Positions 1 to 8,870 of a stretch of 64,000 bases of DNA are shown piece after piece. The translations under genes and the position numbers were made by a program. The notes below the pieces were generated by a model. It was given only the letters and a program-made list of their open reading frames with translations, was not told where the DNA came from and did not search any database. Source of the DNA: Leisingera sp. JC1 (GTDB lineage: Bacteria > Pseudomonadota > Alphaproteobacteria > Rhodobacterales > Rhodobacteraceae); assembly GCF_001679925.1 (NCBI RefSeq), contig NZ_LYUZ01000046.1, positions 40,108 to 104,107 on the forward strand, given 5' to 3'. Position 1 is the first letter of the stretch; every line of letters begins with the position of its first letter.

Positions 1-1296
1 ATCCGCATTGCCGCCTGTGACATGAACGGCCAGATGCGCGGCAAGCGGCTGCCCGCAAGCCAGGCAGGCAAGCTGGAAAGCGGCGGTGCACGGATGCCGG
101 TTTCCGCCCTCAACGTCGACCTTTGGGGCCGCGATGTCGAAGACAGCCCGCTGGTCTTTGAGACCGGCGATGCCGATGGCGTCATGCTGCCCACCGAGCG
201 CGGCCCGGTGCCGATGCCCTGGCTCAAGACCGCCTCGGCACTGGTGCCGATGGCAATGTACTGGGAAGATGGCTCCCCCTTCCTCGGCGATCCCCGCCAT
301 GTGCTGGGTGAGGTGCTGTCGCGCTACACCGCGCGCGGCTGGACTGTTGTCGCTGCGACCGAGATGGAATTCAGCCTGCTGGACGACAGCGGCGCCCGCC
401 CGGCCCCGCCGATCGATCCGCTCACAGGGCGCGAGCTGGATCAGCAATCGGTGCTGTCGATTGCCGAACTCGATGCCTTTGACGAGTTTTTCTCCGACCT
501 CTACGAGGGCGCTGAGGCGATGGGCATTCCCGCCCAGGACGCCATCTCCGAGGCCGGCCTCGGGCAGTTCGAAATCAACCTCCTCCACCAGGAGGCGATG
601 CGCGCCGCAGATGATGCGTGGCTGTTTAAGGCCTTGGTCAAAGGGCTTGCCCGCAAACACGGATTTGCCGCGACCTTCATGGCCAAACCCTATGCCGAGG
701 AAGCCGGCAACGGCATGCATGTGCATTTCTCGGTCGAGGATCAGGACGGCAACAACATCTTTGACGACGGCAGTGACAAAGGGTCTGATCTGCTGATGCA
801 CGCGGTTGCCGGCTGTCTGGCAGCGATGCCCGCCAGCTCGCTGATCTTTGCCCCGCACGGCAACTCCTATGACCGGCTGGTGCCCGGCGCCCACGCCCCG
901 GTCAGCGCCGCTTGGGCGTATGAAAACCGCACTGCCGCCATCCGTATTCCCGGCGGCAGCCCCAAGGCGCGCCGGATCGAACACCGGGTCGCAGGCGGCG
1001 ACATCAACCCCTACCTGATGCTTGCCACAGTTCTCGGCGCGGCCTTGGCCGGGATTGAGGACAAGATGCAGCCGCCAGCGCCTTCCGAGGGCAACATTTA
1101 TGAGATTGAGGGCCTGCCGCAGTTGGCCGCCGACTGGGAGACCGCGATCAACTGGTTTGACACCGACCCGCTGATTGCACGCATCCTGCCGGACCTCGCC
1201 ATCCGCAACCTTGTGATGACCAAGCGGCAGGAACTCATGGGCTTTGCGGAACGCCCTAAGGAGAGCCATTGGCTGTCCTGGCTAGAGGCGGTATAA
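1..1296 (+). CDS. Glutamine synthetase family protein (gamma-glutamyl-amine ligase type), 5' end outside window
   Basis: The frame is open from the first base (IRIAACDMNGQMRGKR...), so the true start lies upstream and about 431 C-terminal residues are visible. Glutamine-synthetase signatures are present: the N-terminal RGKR stretch, EMEFSL, GLGQFEINL, MAKPYAEEAGNGMHVH and ENRTAAIRIP. Enzymes of this branch (PuuA and relatives) join glutamate to an amine using ATP, in the cytoplasm. A class-I amidotransferase and a second paralogue follow at 1382-3420, and a PuuB-like oxidase after that, which supports a role in amine catabolism rather than ammonia assimilation. The amine cannot be named from sequence. 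Confidence 0.93.
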   Translation: MRIAACDMNGQMRGKRLPASQAGKLESGGARMPVSALNVDLWGRDVEDSPLVFETGDADGVMLPTERGPVPMPWLKTASALVPMAMYWEDGSPFLGDPRHVLGEVLSRYTARGWTVVAATEMEFSLLDDSGARPAPPIDPLTGRELDQQSVLSIAELDAFDEFFSDLYEGAEAMGIPAQDAISEAGLGQFEINLLHQEAMRAADDAWLFKALVKGLARKHGFAATFMAKPYAEEAGNGMHVHFSVEDQDGNNIFDDGSDKGSDLLMHAVAGCLAAMPASSLIFAPHGNSYDRLVPGAHAPVSAAWAYENRTAAIRIPGGSPKARRIEHRVAGGDINPYLMLATVLGAALAGIEDKMQPPAPSEGNIYEIEGLPQLAADWETAINWFDTDPLIARILPDLAIRNLVMTKRQELMGFAERPKESHWLSWLEAV

Positions 1297-1381
1297 ACCC
1301 GCTTTGCCTGCGGCGCCCGGCAAGCCCCTTGCCCGCCCCGGCATCCTCGGCTAGGCTCAATTTGATCAAATTTGGTGACAC

Positions 1382-2062
1382 ATGAAAATCGGCATCCTGC
1401 AAACCGGCCACTCTCCCGAAGATCTGTTCGGAAACTTCGGCGACTACGACGCCATGTTCCGCGACATGCTGGACGGCAACGGGTTTGAGTTTCAGACTTG
1501 GGCGGTTGTGGACGGTATCCTGCCTGACGGGCCTCAGGACGCCGACGCCTGGCTGATCACCGGCTCCAAGCACGGCGCCTATGAAGACCACGCCTGGATC
1601 CCGCCGCTGGAGGATCTGATCCGCGCCATCCATGCACGCAAACAGCCGCTGGCCGGCATCTGCTTCGGCCATCAGATCATCGCACAGGCGCTTGGCGGCA
1701 AGGTCGAAAAGTTCGAGGGCGGCTGGGCCGTCGGCCCGGTCACCTATCAGGTGGACGGCAAGAATCTGACCCTGAACGCCTGGCACCAGGACCAGGTGGT
1801 GAAACTGCCCGAAGACGCCCGCGTGCTGGGCGGCAATGATTTTTGCCGGAACGGCATCCTCGCCTATGGCGACCACATCATCTCCTGGCAGCCCCACCCC
1901 GAATTCCCCAATGCCTTCGTCGGCGGCCTGATCGAAAAGCGCGGCCGCGGCGTGGTGCCCGACGACCTGCTGGACCGTGCAGCCGCTGAGCTGGACACCC
2001 CCGTGGACAACCAAGATATCGCAACCCTCCTCGCAGAATTTTACAGGAAAGAGAGGACCTAA
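1382..2062 (+). CDS. Class I glutamine amidotransferase-like protein
   Basis: 226 aa. The class-I GATase triad is visible: the nucleophile in GICFGHQ and the His/Glu pair in WQPHPEF. A single-domain hydrolase of this kind next to PuuA-like ligases would be expected to cleave a gamma-glutamyl intermediate, the job done by PuuD in the putrescine pathway, although it is not obviously a PuuD orthologue. Its stop codon overlaps the ATG of the next gene (TAATG at 2060-2064), so the two are very probably translationally coupled. Start ATG 1382 is the only one that keeps the conserved MKIGILQTGHSPE beginning. Confidence 0.92.
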   Translation: MKIGILQTGHSPEDLFGNFGDYDAMFRDMLDGNGFEFQTWAVVDGILPDGPQDADAWLITGSKHGAYEDHAWIPPLEDLIRAIHARKQPLAGICFGHQIIAQALGGKVEKFEGGWAVGPVTYQVDGKNLTLNAWHQDQVVKLPEDARVLGGNDFCRNGILAYGDHIISWQPHPEFPNAFVGGLIEKRGRGVVPDDLLDRAAAELDTPVDNQDIATLLAEFYRKERT

Positions 2063-3420
2063 TGTCAGCCTGGCTCGACACCCTTCCCGAAGCAGCAAAA
2101 GCCTATCTGGAGGGGCGTCGTCTCGACGAAGTCGAATGCGTTATCTCGGACCTTCCCGGTATCGCCCGTGGCAAGGCGGTACCGGCATCGAAATTCGCAA
2201 AGACCGATTACTTTCATCTGCCCGACAGCATCTTCTACCAGACCATCACCGGGGACTGGGCCGATGCCGCGGATGAAGACGGCTGGATCGAAAAGGACAT
2301 GACGCTGAAACCGGACATGTCGACGGCCACCGCTGCGCCCTGGACCGGTGACTGGACCCTGCAGGTGATTCACGACGCTTATGACCGGCATGATCAGCCG
2401 ATCCCCTACAGCCCGCGCAACGTGCTGAAGCGGGTGGTGCAACTGTACCGCGACAAGGGCTGGAAACCGGTTGTGGCGCCGGAGATGGAGTTCTTCCTGG
2501 TTGCCCGCAACATCGACCCGGCCAAGGAGATCGAGCCGATGATGGGCCGCTCCGGCCGCCCGGCAGCGGCGCGGCAGGCCTATTCGATGACCGCGGTGGA
2601 CGAGTTCGGACCCGTCATCGACGACATCTACGACTTTGCCGAGGCGCAGGGCTTCGAGATTGACGGCATCACCCAGGAGGGCGGCGCCGGCCAGCTGGAG
2701 ATCAACCTGCGCCACGGCGATCCGGTCAAGCTGGCCGATGAGGTGTTCTACTTCAAGCGCCTGATCCGCGAGGCGGCACTGCGCCACGACTGCTTTGCCA
2801 CCTTCATGGCCAAGCCAATCGAGGATGAGCCGGGCTCGGCCATGCATATCCACCATTCGATCCTGGATGTGGAATCCGGCCAGAACATCTTCTCCGGCCC
2901 GCAGGGCGGCGAGACGGATGCGTTCTACAACTTCATCGCCGGTTTGCAGAACCACCTGCCTGCCGGTCTGGCTGTGATGGCGCCCTATGTGAACTCCTAC
3001 CGCCGCTACGTGAAGGACCACGCCGCGCCGATCAACCTGGAATGGGCGCGCGACAACCGCACCACCGGCATCCGCGTGCCGCTGTCTGGACCCGAGGCCA
3101 GGCGGGTGGAGAACCGCATCGCCGGCATGGACTGCAACCCCTACCTGGGCATCGCCCTGTCGCTGGCCTGCGGCTATCTCGGCCTGATCAACGAGGAACG
3201 CCCGCGCAAGCAGTTCAAGGGCGACGCCTATGAGGGCGAAGGCGATATCCCGCAGGTGATGGGCCAGGCGCTGGACCTGTTCGACGAGGCCAAGGAGCTG
3301 CACGAGGTTCTGGGTCCGGACTTTGCCCGCGTCTACTCAATCGTGAAGCGCGCGGAGTATGAGGAGTTCCTGCAGGTCATCTCCCCCTGGGAGCGCGAGC
3401 ATCTGCTGATGAACGTCTGA
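2062..3420 (+). CDS. Glutamine synthetase family protein (second paralogue)
   Basis: 452 aa, close to the usual length of PuuA-type enzymes. It carries the same signatures as the gene at 1-1296: ARGKAVPASKF, APEMEFFLV, GGAGQLEINLRHG, MAKPIEDEPGSAMHIHHS and DNRTTGIRVP. The two paralogues are clearly diverged, so they may act on different amines or form a hetero-complex. It starts inside the stop of the amidotransferase gene, and a perfect 28-bp inverted repeat follows its stop codon by 5 bp, before the oxidase gene. Confidence 0.94.
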   Translation: MSAWLDTLPEAAKAYLEGRRLDEVECVISDLPGIARGKAVPASKFAKTDYFHLPDSIFYQTITGDWADAADEDGWIEKDMTLKPDMSTATAAPWTGDWTLQVIHDAYDRHDQPIPYSPRNVLKRVVQLYRDKGWKPVVAPEMEFFLVARNIDPAKEIEPMMGRSGRPAAARQAYSMTAVDEFGPVIDDIYDFAEAQGFEIDGITQEGGAGQLEINLRHGDPVKLADEVFYFKRLIREAALRHDCFATFMAKPIEDEPGSAMHIHHSILDVESGQNIFSGPQGGETDAFYNFIAGLQNHLPAGLAVMAPYVNSYRRYVKDHAAPINLEWARDNRTTGIRVPLSGPEARRVENRIAGMDCNPYLGIALSLACGYLGLINEERPRKQFKGDAYEGEGDIPQVMGQALDLFDEAKELHEVLGPDFARVYSIVKRAEYEEFLQVISPWEREHLLMNV

Positions 3421-3425
3421 AGCCT

Positions 3426-3453
3426 CTGGCGCTGCACCGCGGTGCAGCGCCAG
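3426..3453. terminator. Perfect 28-bp inverted repeat between GS gene and oxidase gene
   Basis: The two 14-base arms are exact reverse complements with no unpaired spacer (core CTGGCGCTGCACC). There is no following T-run, so it is not a classical intrinsic terminator. It could be an attenuating or mRNA-protecting hairpin between co-directional genes, or a protein-binding palindrome in front of the oxidase gene. Confidence 0.6.
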
Positions 3454-3527
3454 TGCAATTGATTATCCGGACAAAGAAGAACAGCGGGATCCCTTCCGGG
3501 AACTCCCGCCAACAGGTGAGGTGCGGG

Positions 3528-4838
3528 ATGGCGATGAACCTGCTCTATTCCAATGACCGCAAAGGCGAATATCCAAACAGCTGGTATGCGGCGACCGCTG
3601 CGCCGCTGGAGCGGTTTCCGGCGCTGAAAAACGATGTAAGGGCGGACGTCTGCATCGTTGGAGGCGGCTACACGGGCCTGTCCGCCGCATTGCATCTGGC
3701 GGAGGCCGGCCTGTCCGTTGTGCTGCTGGAGGCGCAGCGGGTGGGCTTTGGCGCCTCTGGCCGTAACGGCGGCCAGCTGGGCAGCGGTCAGCGGATGGAG
3801 CAGGACGGGCTGGAAAAGCTGGTCGGTTTGGACGATGCCCGCAAGCTCTGGGATCTGGCCGAGGGCGCCAAGGACCTTGTGAAGGATCTGGTGGCCCGCC
3901 ACGGCATCGAATGCCACCTGAAGCCCGGCGTCTCGCACGCCTGTTTCTCCAAGGGGGAGACCTCGCATGAGCACGCCTATGCGGAACATCTGCAAACCCG
4001 CTACGGCTATGATCAGATCGAACTGCTGGACCGGGACGCGATGCAGGCGCTCTGCCCGTCACCTGCCTACGTTGGCGGCTCCCTCGACATGGGCGCGGGC
4101 CATCTGCACCCGCTGGCTTATGTGCTGGGCCTGGCCCGCGCAGCTGCCGCTGCCGGAACTGTGATCCACGAAGACAGCGAAGTTCTGGACATTCAGGAAG
4201 GCAGCCAGTTGCGTGTCCGCACCGCGGGCGGCACCGTAACAGCAGACCACCTGGTCCTGGCTTGCAACGGCTACCTCGGCGGGCTGAACGGCCAGGTTGC
4301 GGCACGGGTGATGCCGATCAACAACTTCGTGGTGGCAACGGAACCGCTGGGGGATGACGCCGCCCGGGTGCTGACCCGTGACGTCGCCGTCGCGGACACC
4401 AAATTCGTGGTCAACTACTTCCGCCTCAGCCACGACAAGCGGCTGCTGTTCGGCGGCGGTGAAAGCTATGGCTACCGCTTCCCCTCCGACATCCAGGCCA
4501 CCGTGCGAAAGCCGATGGCTGAGATATTCCCGCATCTGAAGGATGTGAAGATCGACTATGCCTGGGGCGGCACTCTGGGCATCACTATGAAACGGATGCC
4601 CTACCTGGCACGGCTGGCGCCCAATGTTCTGACCGCCTCAGGCTACTCCGGCCACGGTGTCGGCACTGCGACCCATGCGGGCCAGCTGATGGCGCAGGCG
4701 ATCCAGGGACAGGCTGAGGGGTTTGATACCCTGGCCCGCGTCCCTGCCCCGCGCTTCCCCGGCGGGCCGCGGATGCGCTCGCCGCTGCTGGTGCTGGCGA
4801 TGACCTGGTTTGCCATGCGCGACCGGCTGGGCGTCTGA
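3528..4838 (+). CDS. FAD-dependent oxidoreductase, PuuB/DadA type
   Basis: 436 aa from the chosen ATG at 3528, which follows a purine-rich GAGGTG stretch; an in-frame ATG two codons later (3534) is also possible, and the frame is open further upstream to 3453 without family resemblance. The N-terminal dinucleotide-binding motif VCIVGGGYTGLSAAL and the GASGRNGGQ stretch are typical of DAO-fold amine and amino-acid oxidases. Next to two gamma-glutamyl-amine ligases it most likely oxidises a gamma-glutamylated amine (PuuB-like step). Substrate is inference. Confidence 0.9.
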   Translation: MAMNLLYSNDRKGEYPNSWYAATAAPLERFPALKNDVRADVCIVGGGYTGLSAALHLAEAGLSVVLLEAQRVGFGASGRNGGQLGSGQRMEQDGLEKLVGLDDARKLWDLAEGAKDLVKDLVARHGIECHLKPGVSHACFSKGETSHEHAYAEHLQTRYGYDQIELLDRDAMQALCPSPAYVGGSLDMGAGHLHPLAYVLGLARAAAAAGTVIHEDSEVLDIQEGSQLRVRTAGGTVTADHLVLACNGYLGGLNGQVAARVMPINNFVVATEPLGDDAARVLTRDVAVADTKFVVNYFRLSHDKRLLFGGGESYGYRFPSDIQATVRKPMAEIFPHLKDVKIDYAWGGTLGITMKRMPYLARLAPNVLTASGYSGHGVGTATHAGQLMAQAIQGQAEGFDTLARVPAPRFPGGPRMRSPLLVLAMTWFAMRDRLGV

Positions 4839-4970
4839 GCCGGTTTCCGCGCAACTCCGCAACAATTCTGTGAAATTTTGCCGGGCGCAGCAGATTCCGC
4901 CGCGTCCGGTCTTGGCATCCTGAAATCTTAGTTTTACATTTCCCAAAGCAACAATTCAGGATTTTGAAAT

Positions 4971-6176
4971 ATGGCTCTGCCGCCCAACGTTCATGACGCT
5001 GAACCCATTCCCGCAGCCGCCCGCGACGCAATCGACGCTCTGATGCAATCGGGTGACCTGTTCCGCTACACCGCGCCCCAGGATGCGCCGGTCACGCTGC
5101 TGGAACAGGAATACGCGGAGCTTCTGGGCAGCAAATATGCGCTGGCGGTTTCCTCCTGCTCAGCAGCACTGTTCCTGTCGCTCAAGGCGCTTGGCCTGCC
5201 CCGCGATGCCCGCGTGCTGATCCCGGCCTTCACCTTTGCTGCCGTGCCCTCCTCTGTCGTGCATGCCGACTGTGTGCCGGTGCTGTGCGAGGTGGCTGAC
5301 AACTACCGTATCGACATGGCTGATTTCGAGGCCAAGCTGGACAATGTACAGGCAGTGATCATCAGCCATATGCGCGGCCATACTTCTGACATGGACGCGA
5401 TCATGGCGCTGTGCGATGCCCGCGGCATCCCGGTGGTCGAGGATGCAGCCCATTCGCTTGGCACCACCTGGAACGGCCGGAACATCGGCACCCTCGGCAA
5501 GGTGGGCTGTTTCTCCTTCCAGTCCTACAAGATGGTCAACGCCGGCGAAGGCGGCATCCTGATCACCGACGACGCCGACCTGATCGCCCGCGCCGTGATC
5601 ATGTCCGGTGCCTATGAGCACAACTGGAAAAAGCACAAAGGCCCGCATGGAGAAAACACCCCGGACCTGGAGCAAGCCTTTGCCAAGTGGCAGAACCAGC
5701 TGCCGCTCTATAACCTGCGGATGAGCAACCTGTCCGCCGCGGTGATCCGCCCGCAGCTGCCGGAACTGGCGCGCCGTGTGCGTGACGGTCTCGCCAACCA
5801 CGACTATGTGGCGGAGCGGCTGAACGCCTCCCCCTTCTTTGACGTGCCTGCACCGCTGGGGCCGGAGCGCCGGGCACCGGATTCGATCCAGTTCAACCTA
5901 GTGGAACTGAGCGAAGCCCAGACCCGCGCCTTTGCCGCCGCAGCAGAGGCCAAGGGCGTCAAGGTACAAGTCTTCGGGCTGTCCACCGACAACGCCCGCG
6001 CCTTCTGGAACTGGCAGTTCCTGGGCAACGTCCCTGAGCTGCCCCGGACCCGTGACATGCTGATGAAGGCCTGCGACGTGCGCCTGCCGGTGCGGCTGAC
6101 CCGGGCGGAACTGGACGTGATTGCGGACATCCTGCTGGCTGCCGCTCAGGAAACAATGGGCAAGGCTGCCGCCTGA
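4971..6176 (+). CDS. DegT/DnrJ/EryC1/StrS family aminotransferase
   Basis: 401 aa, the usual length for this PLP-dependent fold. The cofactor Lys is in FSFQSYKMVNAGEGG, and the conserved stretches LIPAFTFAAVPSSV and VVEDAAHSLGTTWNG are present. Family members transaminate keto-sugars, but some act on other substrates; no sugar-biosynthesis genes are nearby. It is separated from the oxidase gene by 132 bp and ends before an intrinsic terminator, so it may be its own transcription unit or the last gene of the amine operon. Confidence 0.9.
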   Translation: MALPPNVHDAEPIPAAARDAIDALMQSGDLFRYTAPQDAPVTLLEQEYAELLGSKYALAVSSCSAALFLSLKALGLPRDARVLIPAFTFAAVPSSVVHADCVPVLCEVADNYRIDMADFEAKLDNVQAVIISHMRGHTSDMDAIMALCDARGIPVVEDAAHSLGTTWNGRNIGTLGKVGCFSFQSYKMVNAGEGGILITDDADLIARAVIMSGAYEHNWKKHKGPHGENTPDLEQAFAKWQNQLPLYNLRMSNLSAAVIRPQLPELARRVRDGLANHDYVAERLNASPFFDVPAPLGPERRAPDSIQFNLVELSEAQTRAFAAAAEAKGVKVQVFGLSTDNARAFWNWQFLGNVPELPRTRDMLMKACDVRLPVRLTRAELDVIADILLAAAQETMGKAAA

Positions 6177-6202
6177 GAACGACAGTGCTTTAGCGAGTTC
6201 CT

Positions 6203-6229
6203 GCCCCGGCCTCCGCGCCGGGGCTTTTC
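6203..6229 (+). terminator. Intrinsic terminator after the DegT-type aminotransferase
   Basis: GC-rich stem CCCCGGC (6204-6210) with GCCGGGG (6217-6223), followed by a short T-run (6225-6228). It sits 27 bp after the stop codon at 6176. Confidence 0.8.
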
Positions 6230-6269
6230 GCGATTGCAATCCAGGCTTGTGCCGTCCACGGTGCCGCTC

Positions 6270-6791
6270 ATGAAAGGCCCATTGAAATTCAAACGGCGCC
6301 CGGCCACCGCGCTGGTGGCTATGGCAAACTCCCTGAGCATGGGCGATGCCGTCCCCGGTGATGAGCTGCGCCAGATAATTGGCGCGGTTGTGCCTGACCG
6401 CGCGGAACGGGCGGCGCTGCTCGCCGCGCTCCGCGCGTCGAACGACCCGGACTGCGGCCTGGCCGTGGCCGACCTGCTGACTGCCTATGCCACCGAGGCG
6501 GCAAAGGCGGAAGCCCAGGCCCGCGACGCGGATCAGGTTATCGGCCAATGGGCGCAGCGTCTGGCCGCCGGCGCGCTGCTGGCAAGCTTTGGCGCGGCAA
6601 TTGCCGGCACGGTGGCTGGCGGGCTGGCCTTTGGCCTCACGTTGCTGTCGTTTTCGGGTTTCATTTTCGCAACCGCCTCTCGCATCGGCGGGCGGGGAAA
6701 GATGCGCCGCCGCGCACAAGACCGGGACAGCGCCGACTCGCTGGCCCGCCATGTGCTGGAAGCAGGCAAACTGAAGCAGGAGGGGAAGTGA
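6270..6791 (+). CDS. Hypothetical membrane protein
   Basis: 173 aa from ATG 6270; ATG 6321 (MANSLSMGD) is a plausible shorter start and no strong ribosome site decides. The N-terminal half is a soluble helical region (ELRQIIGAVVPDRAERAALLAAL). Two adjacent hydrophobic segments follow (AAGALLASFGAAIAGTVAGG and FGLTLLSFSGFIFATA), then a basic C-terminal tail. No recognised family. A second small membrane protein gene follows at 6845 on the same strand. Confidence 0.6.
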   Translation: MKGPLKFKRRPATALVAMANSLSMGDAVPGDELRQIIGAVVPDRAERAALLAALRASNDPDCGLAVADLLTAYATEAAKAEAQARDADQVIGQWAQRLAAGALLASFGAAIAGTVAGGLAFGLTLLSFSGFIFATASRIGGRGKMRRRAQDRDSADSLARHVLEAGKLKQEGK

Positions 6792-6844
6792 TATGGAATT
6801 TTCAGCTTTCTTCCCCTATATTGGCAGTGCAACCGGAGAAACGC

Positions 6845-7039
6845 ATGTTTGAAGCCATGGGACTTGAGACTGTCATCGTCAGCACGATCATCGGCGCCTG
6901 CGCCCTGTCTTTCGGCGCCAGCGCCTATCTTTTCATGCGCGCGCGTCCGCAACCGGCGGCAAAAGATCTGGACAAGATCGTGAAGAACGCCCCCTATCAC
7001 CGCCTGCATAACGTGCTGAAGGTCGAGGCCGGGTCCTGA
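6845..7039 (+). CDS. Small single-pass membrane protein, 64 aa
   Basis: MFEAMGLETVIVST... starts at ATG 6845 behind a GGAGAA ribosome site at 6836-6841. Residues 9-31 form one hydrophobic helix, followed by a basic cytoplasmic-looking tail (MRARPQPAAKDLDK). It is followed by a terminator hairpin at 7070. Function unknown; it may be co-transcribed with the membrane protein ending at 6791. Confidence 0.6.
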   Translation: MFEAMGLETVIVSTIIGACALSFGASAYLFMRARPQPAAKDLDKIVKNAPYHRLHNVLKVEAGS

Positions 7040-7067
7040 ACCGCTCCCTTCAGTGACCGCGCAACAA

Positions 7068-7098
7068 AAAGCCCCCGCCGAACCGGACAGGGGGCTTA
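7068..7098. terminator. Bidirectional terminator between the 64-aa protein gene and phaR
   Basis: AGCCCCC (7070-7076) pairs with GGGGGCT (7090-7096); an A-run precedes it and TT follows. It lies between two converging genes and can serve both. Confidence 0.65.
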
Positions 7099-7134
7099 TC
7101 TGTGACTGTTGCTGTCAGCGCCGGGCGCTTCGCG

Positions 7135-7689
7135 TCATTTCATCTTCGACAGTTTTTCCTGCAGCGCTGCCAGCTGTTTCTTGATGTCGTCCAGATCCTC
7201 GCCGCTGCCCTCGGATTTCTCTTCCTCAGCACCGCCGGTCCAGCCCGCAGCACCGAAACCGCCGGTCATCGCCTTCAGGAACGCCTCCTGCTGCGCTTTC
7301 ATCGCCTCGAACCCCGGCATCTTGGACATCGGGTTCATGGCGTTCATGTTCTCCATCATCTTCGACTGGCTTTCGCGGAGCATGTCAAAGGACGTCTGCA
7401 GGAACTGCGGCATCACCCCGCCGCCCGGCACCATATAGCTGCGCACCAGGTCGTTCAGCACATTGACCGGCAATACGTTTTCGCCCCGGCTCTCATGCTC
7501 GGCAATGATCTGGAGAAGATACTGGCGGGTCAGGTCGTCACCGGTTTTCAGGTCGACGATCTGCACCTCGCGGCCTTCCCGGATGAACCCCGCGATATCC
7601 TCCAGCGTGACATAATCGCTGGTCTCGGTGTTATAGAGCCGCCGGCTCGCATACCGTTTGATCAGCAAGGGTTTGTCCTGATCTGCCAT
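7135..7689 (-). CDS. phaR: Polyhydroxyalkanoate synthesis repressor PhaR
   Basis: 184 aa. The N-terminal PHB/PHA-accumulation regulator domain is clear (KRYASRRLYNTETSDYV, then EDIAGFIREG), followed by the family's second domain and a charged helical C-terminus (DIKKQLAALQEKLSKMK). PhaR homologues repress phasin genes, bind CTGC-rich operators and are released when they bind PHA granules. Candidate operators are present upstream of phaP and between phaC and phaZ. Here phaR is about 3 kb from phaP, with two unrelated genes on the opposite strand in between. Confidence 0.96.
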   Translation of the reverse strand: MADQDKPLLIKRYASRRLYNTETSDYVTLEDIAGFIREGREVQIVDLKTGDDLTRQYLLQIIAEHESRGENVLPVNVLNDLVRSYMVPGGGVMPQFLQTSFDMLRESQSKMMENMNAMNPMSKMPGFEAMKAQQEAFLKAMTGGFGAAGWTGGAEEEKSEGSGEDLDDIKKQLAALQEKLSKMK

Positions 7690-7885
7690 GTGTTCCCTCC
7701 CCGGTCATGACGCATTGCAGCGAAGCCTATGCCAGTGCAGAACAAAAGGGAAGCCTTGGCGTGTTTTCCGCAACAATTGTTCTGTACACCCCTGCAGCAT
7801 CTGCATCAAAAGCCGCTTGACCTGAACCCGGCTTGAGCTTTTATCAGTACCCCCGCACCAGAATTTTGAGCGGGAGCACACAGCA

Positions 7886-8755
7886 ATGAACATCCTGATC
7901 CTGGGCGGCACCGGCTCCATCGGCACCGCCGTCACCCGGGAACTGGTCCGCCATGGCCACAATGTCACCGGACTCAGCCGGTCTAAAGCCTCGGACCGCA
8001 AGCTGGAAGCCCTGGGCGCCTGCCCCCTGCGCGGCGATCTGCGCGCACCCGGCCCCTGGGTGCGCGAAGCGGCCCGCACGGATGGCTTGATCCAGCTGGC
8101 CGCAACGTTTGAGGACGACATGGCTGAGGCCGATACTTCAGCCATCACCGCGATCCTGCAGCAAGCCGCCCTGCGCCCGCAGCCGCTGCGGATGATTTAC
8201 ACCGGCGGATGCTGGCTCTATGGCGCCACTGGCAGCCGCGTTGCCGATGAGACCAGCCCGATGCGGCCGATCAAGCCGTTTGCCTGGATGCAGAGGAACG
8301 CCCGCAGGGTGCTGGACGCCCCTGAGGTCTCCGCGGCGGTGATCCACCCGGCATTGGTCTACCACGAAGACGGCGGCGCCTTCTCACGCTACCTGGCGGC
8401 TGCCAGCGAAGCCAAACCATTCGAGATCTGGGGCAGCATCTCCACCCGCTGGCCGCTGATCCAGCGTGAAGATCTGGCCCGCGCCTACCGGCTGCTGCTG
8501 GAAAATCCGAGCCTCACAGGCCATTTCAACGCCAGTGCCCAGGACGGCGTGCCGGTGGCTGAGATAACCCGCGAGATTGCCCGCCGCCGCGGCCATGACG
8601 GCGGCTATGTGGTGCGCAGCCTGAAACATGTGCTGATCAAATACGGCGACTGGGCCGAAGGTCCGACACTGGACCAGCAGATGGGCTCGGGCAAGCTGCG
8701 CGATCTGACCGGCTGGCAGCCGCAGTTCGTCAGCTTCCGTGATGCGCAGTTTTAA
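7886..8755 (+). CDS. NAD(P)-binding epimerase/reductase family protein
   Basis: 289 aa. The Rossmann motif LILGGTGSIGTAVTREL is at residues 4-20, followed by a typical extended-SDR/NAD-epimerase pattern with TGGCWLYG in the active-site region in place of a canonical YxxxK. The substrate is not deducible. It is transcribed divergently from phaR and lies with the following cyclase gene inside what is otherwise a pha gene group. Confidence 0.85.
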   Translation: MNILILGGTGSIGTAVTRELVRHGHNVTGLSRSKASDRKLEALGACPLRGDLRAPGPWVREAARTDGLIQLAATFEDDMAEADTSAITAILQQAALRPQPLRMIYTGGCWLYGATGSRVADETSPMRPIKPFAWMQRNARRVLDAPEVSAAVIHPALVYHEDGGAFSRYLAAASEAKPFEIWGSISTRWPLIQREDLARAYRLLLENPSLTGHFNASAQDGVPVAEITREIARRRGHDGGYVVRSLKHVLIKYGDWAEGPTLDQQMGSGKLRDLTGWQPQFVSFRDAQF

Positions 8756-8828
8756 AACCCGGGCAGAACCCCTTGAAGAAAATATCATATTTTTTGCATC
8801 TAAATTTTCGAAAAGACTCTCAATATGA

Positions 8829-8834
8829 TATAAT
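8829..8834 (+). promoter_or_regulatory. Candidate -10 box (TATAAT) upstream of the cyclase-TPR gene
   Basis: An exact TATAAT lies in a markedly A+T-rich stretch (about 8780-8835), 37 bp before the chosen ATG at 8871. The region 17-18 bp upstream is only a poor match to a -35 box (TTTTCG). The A+T-rich leader is unusual in this G+C-rich neighbourhood. Confidence 0.4.
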
Positions 8835-8870
8835 GAACATCAAGTCTTTGAGTCTGTGGTGGCAGGGAAT

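Noticed and set aside
2065..3303. 412-aa minus-strand frame across the second glutamine-synthetase-like gene
   Set aside because: Antisense shadow of a clearly recognised enzyme.
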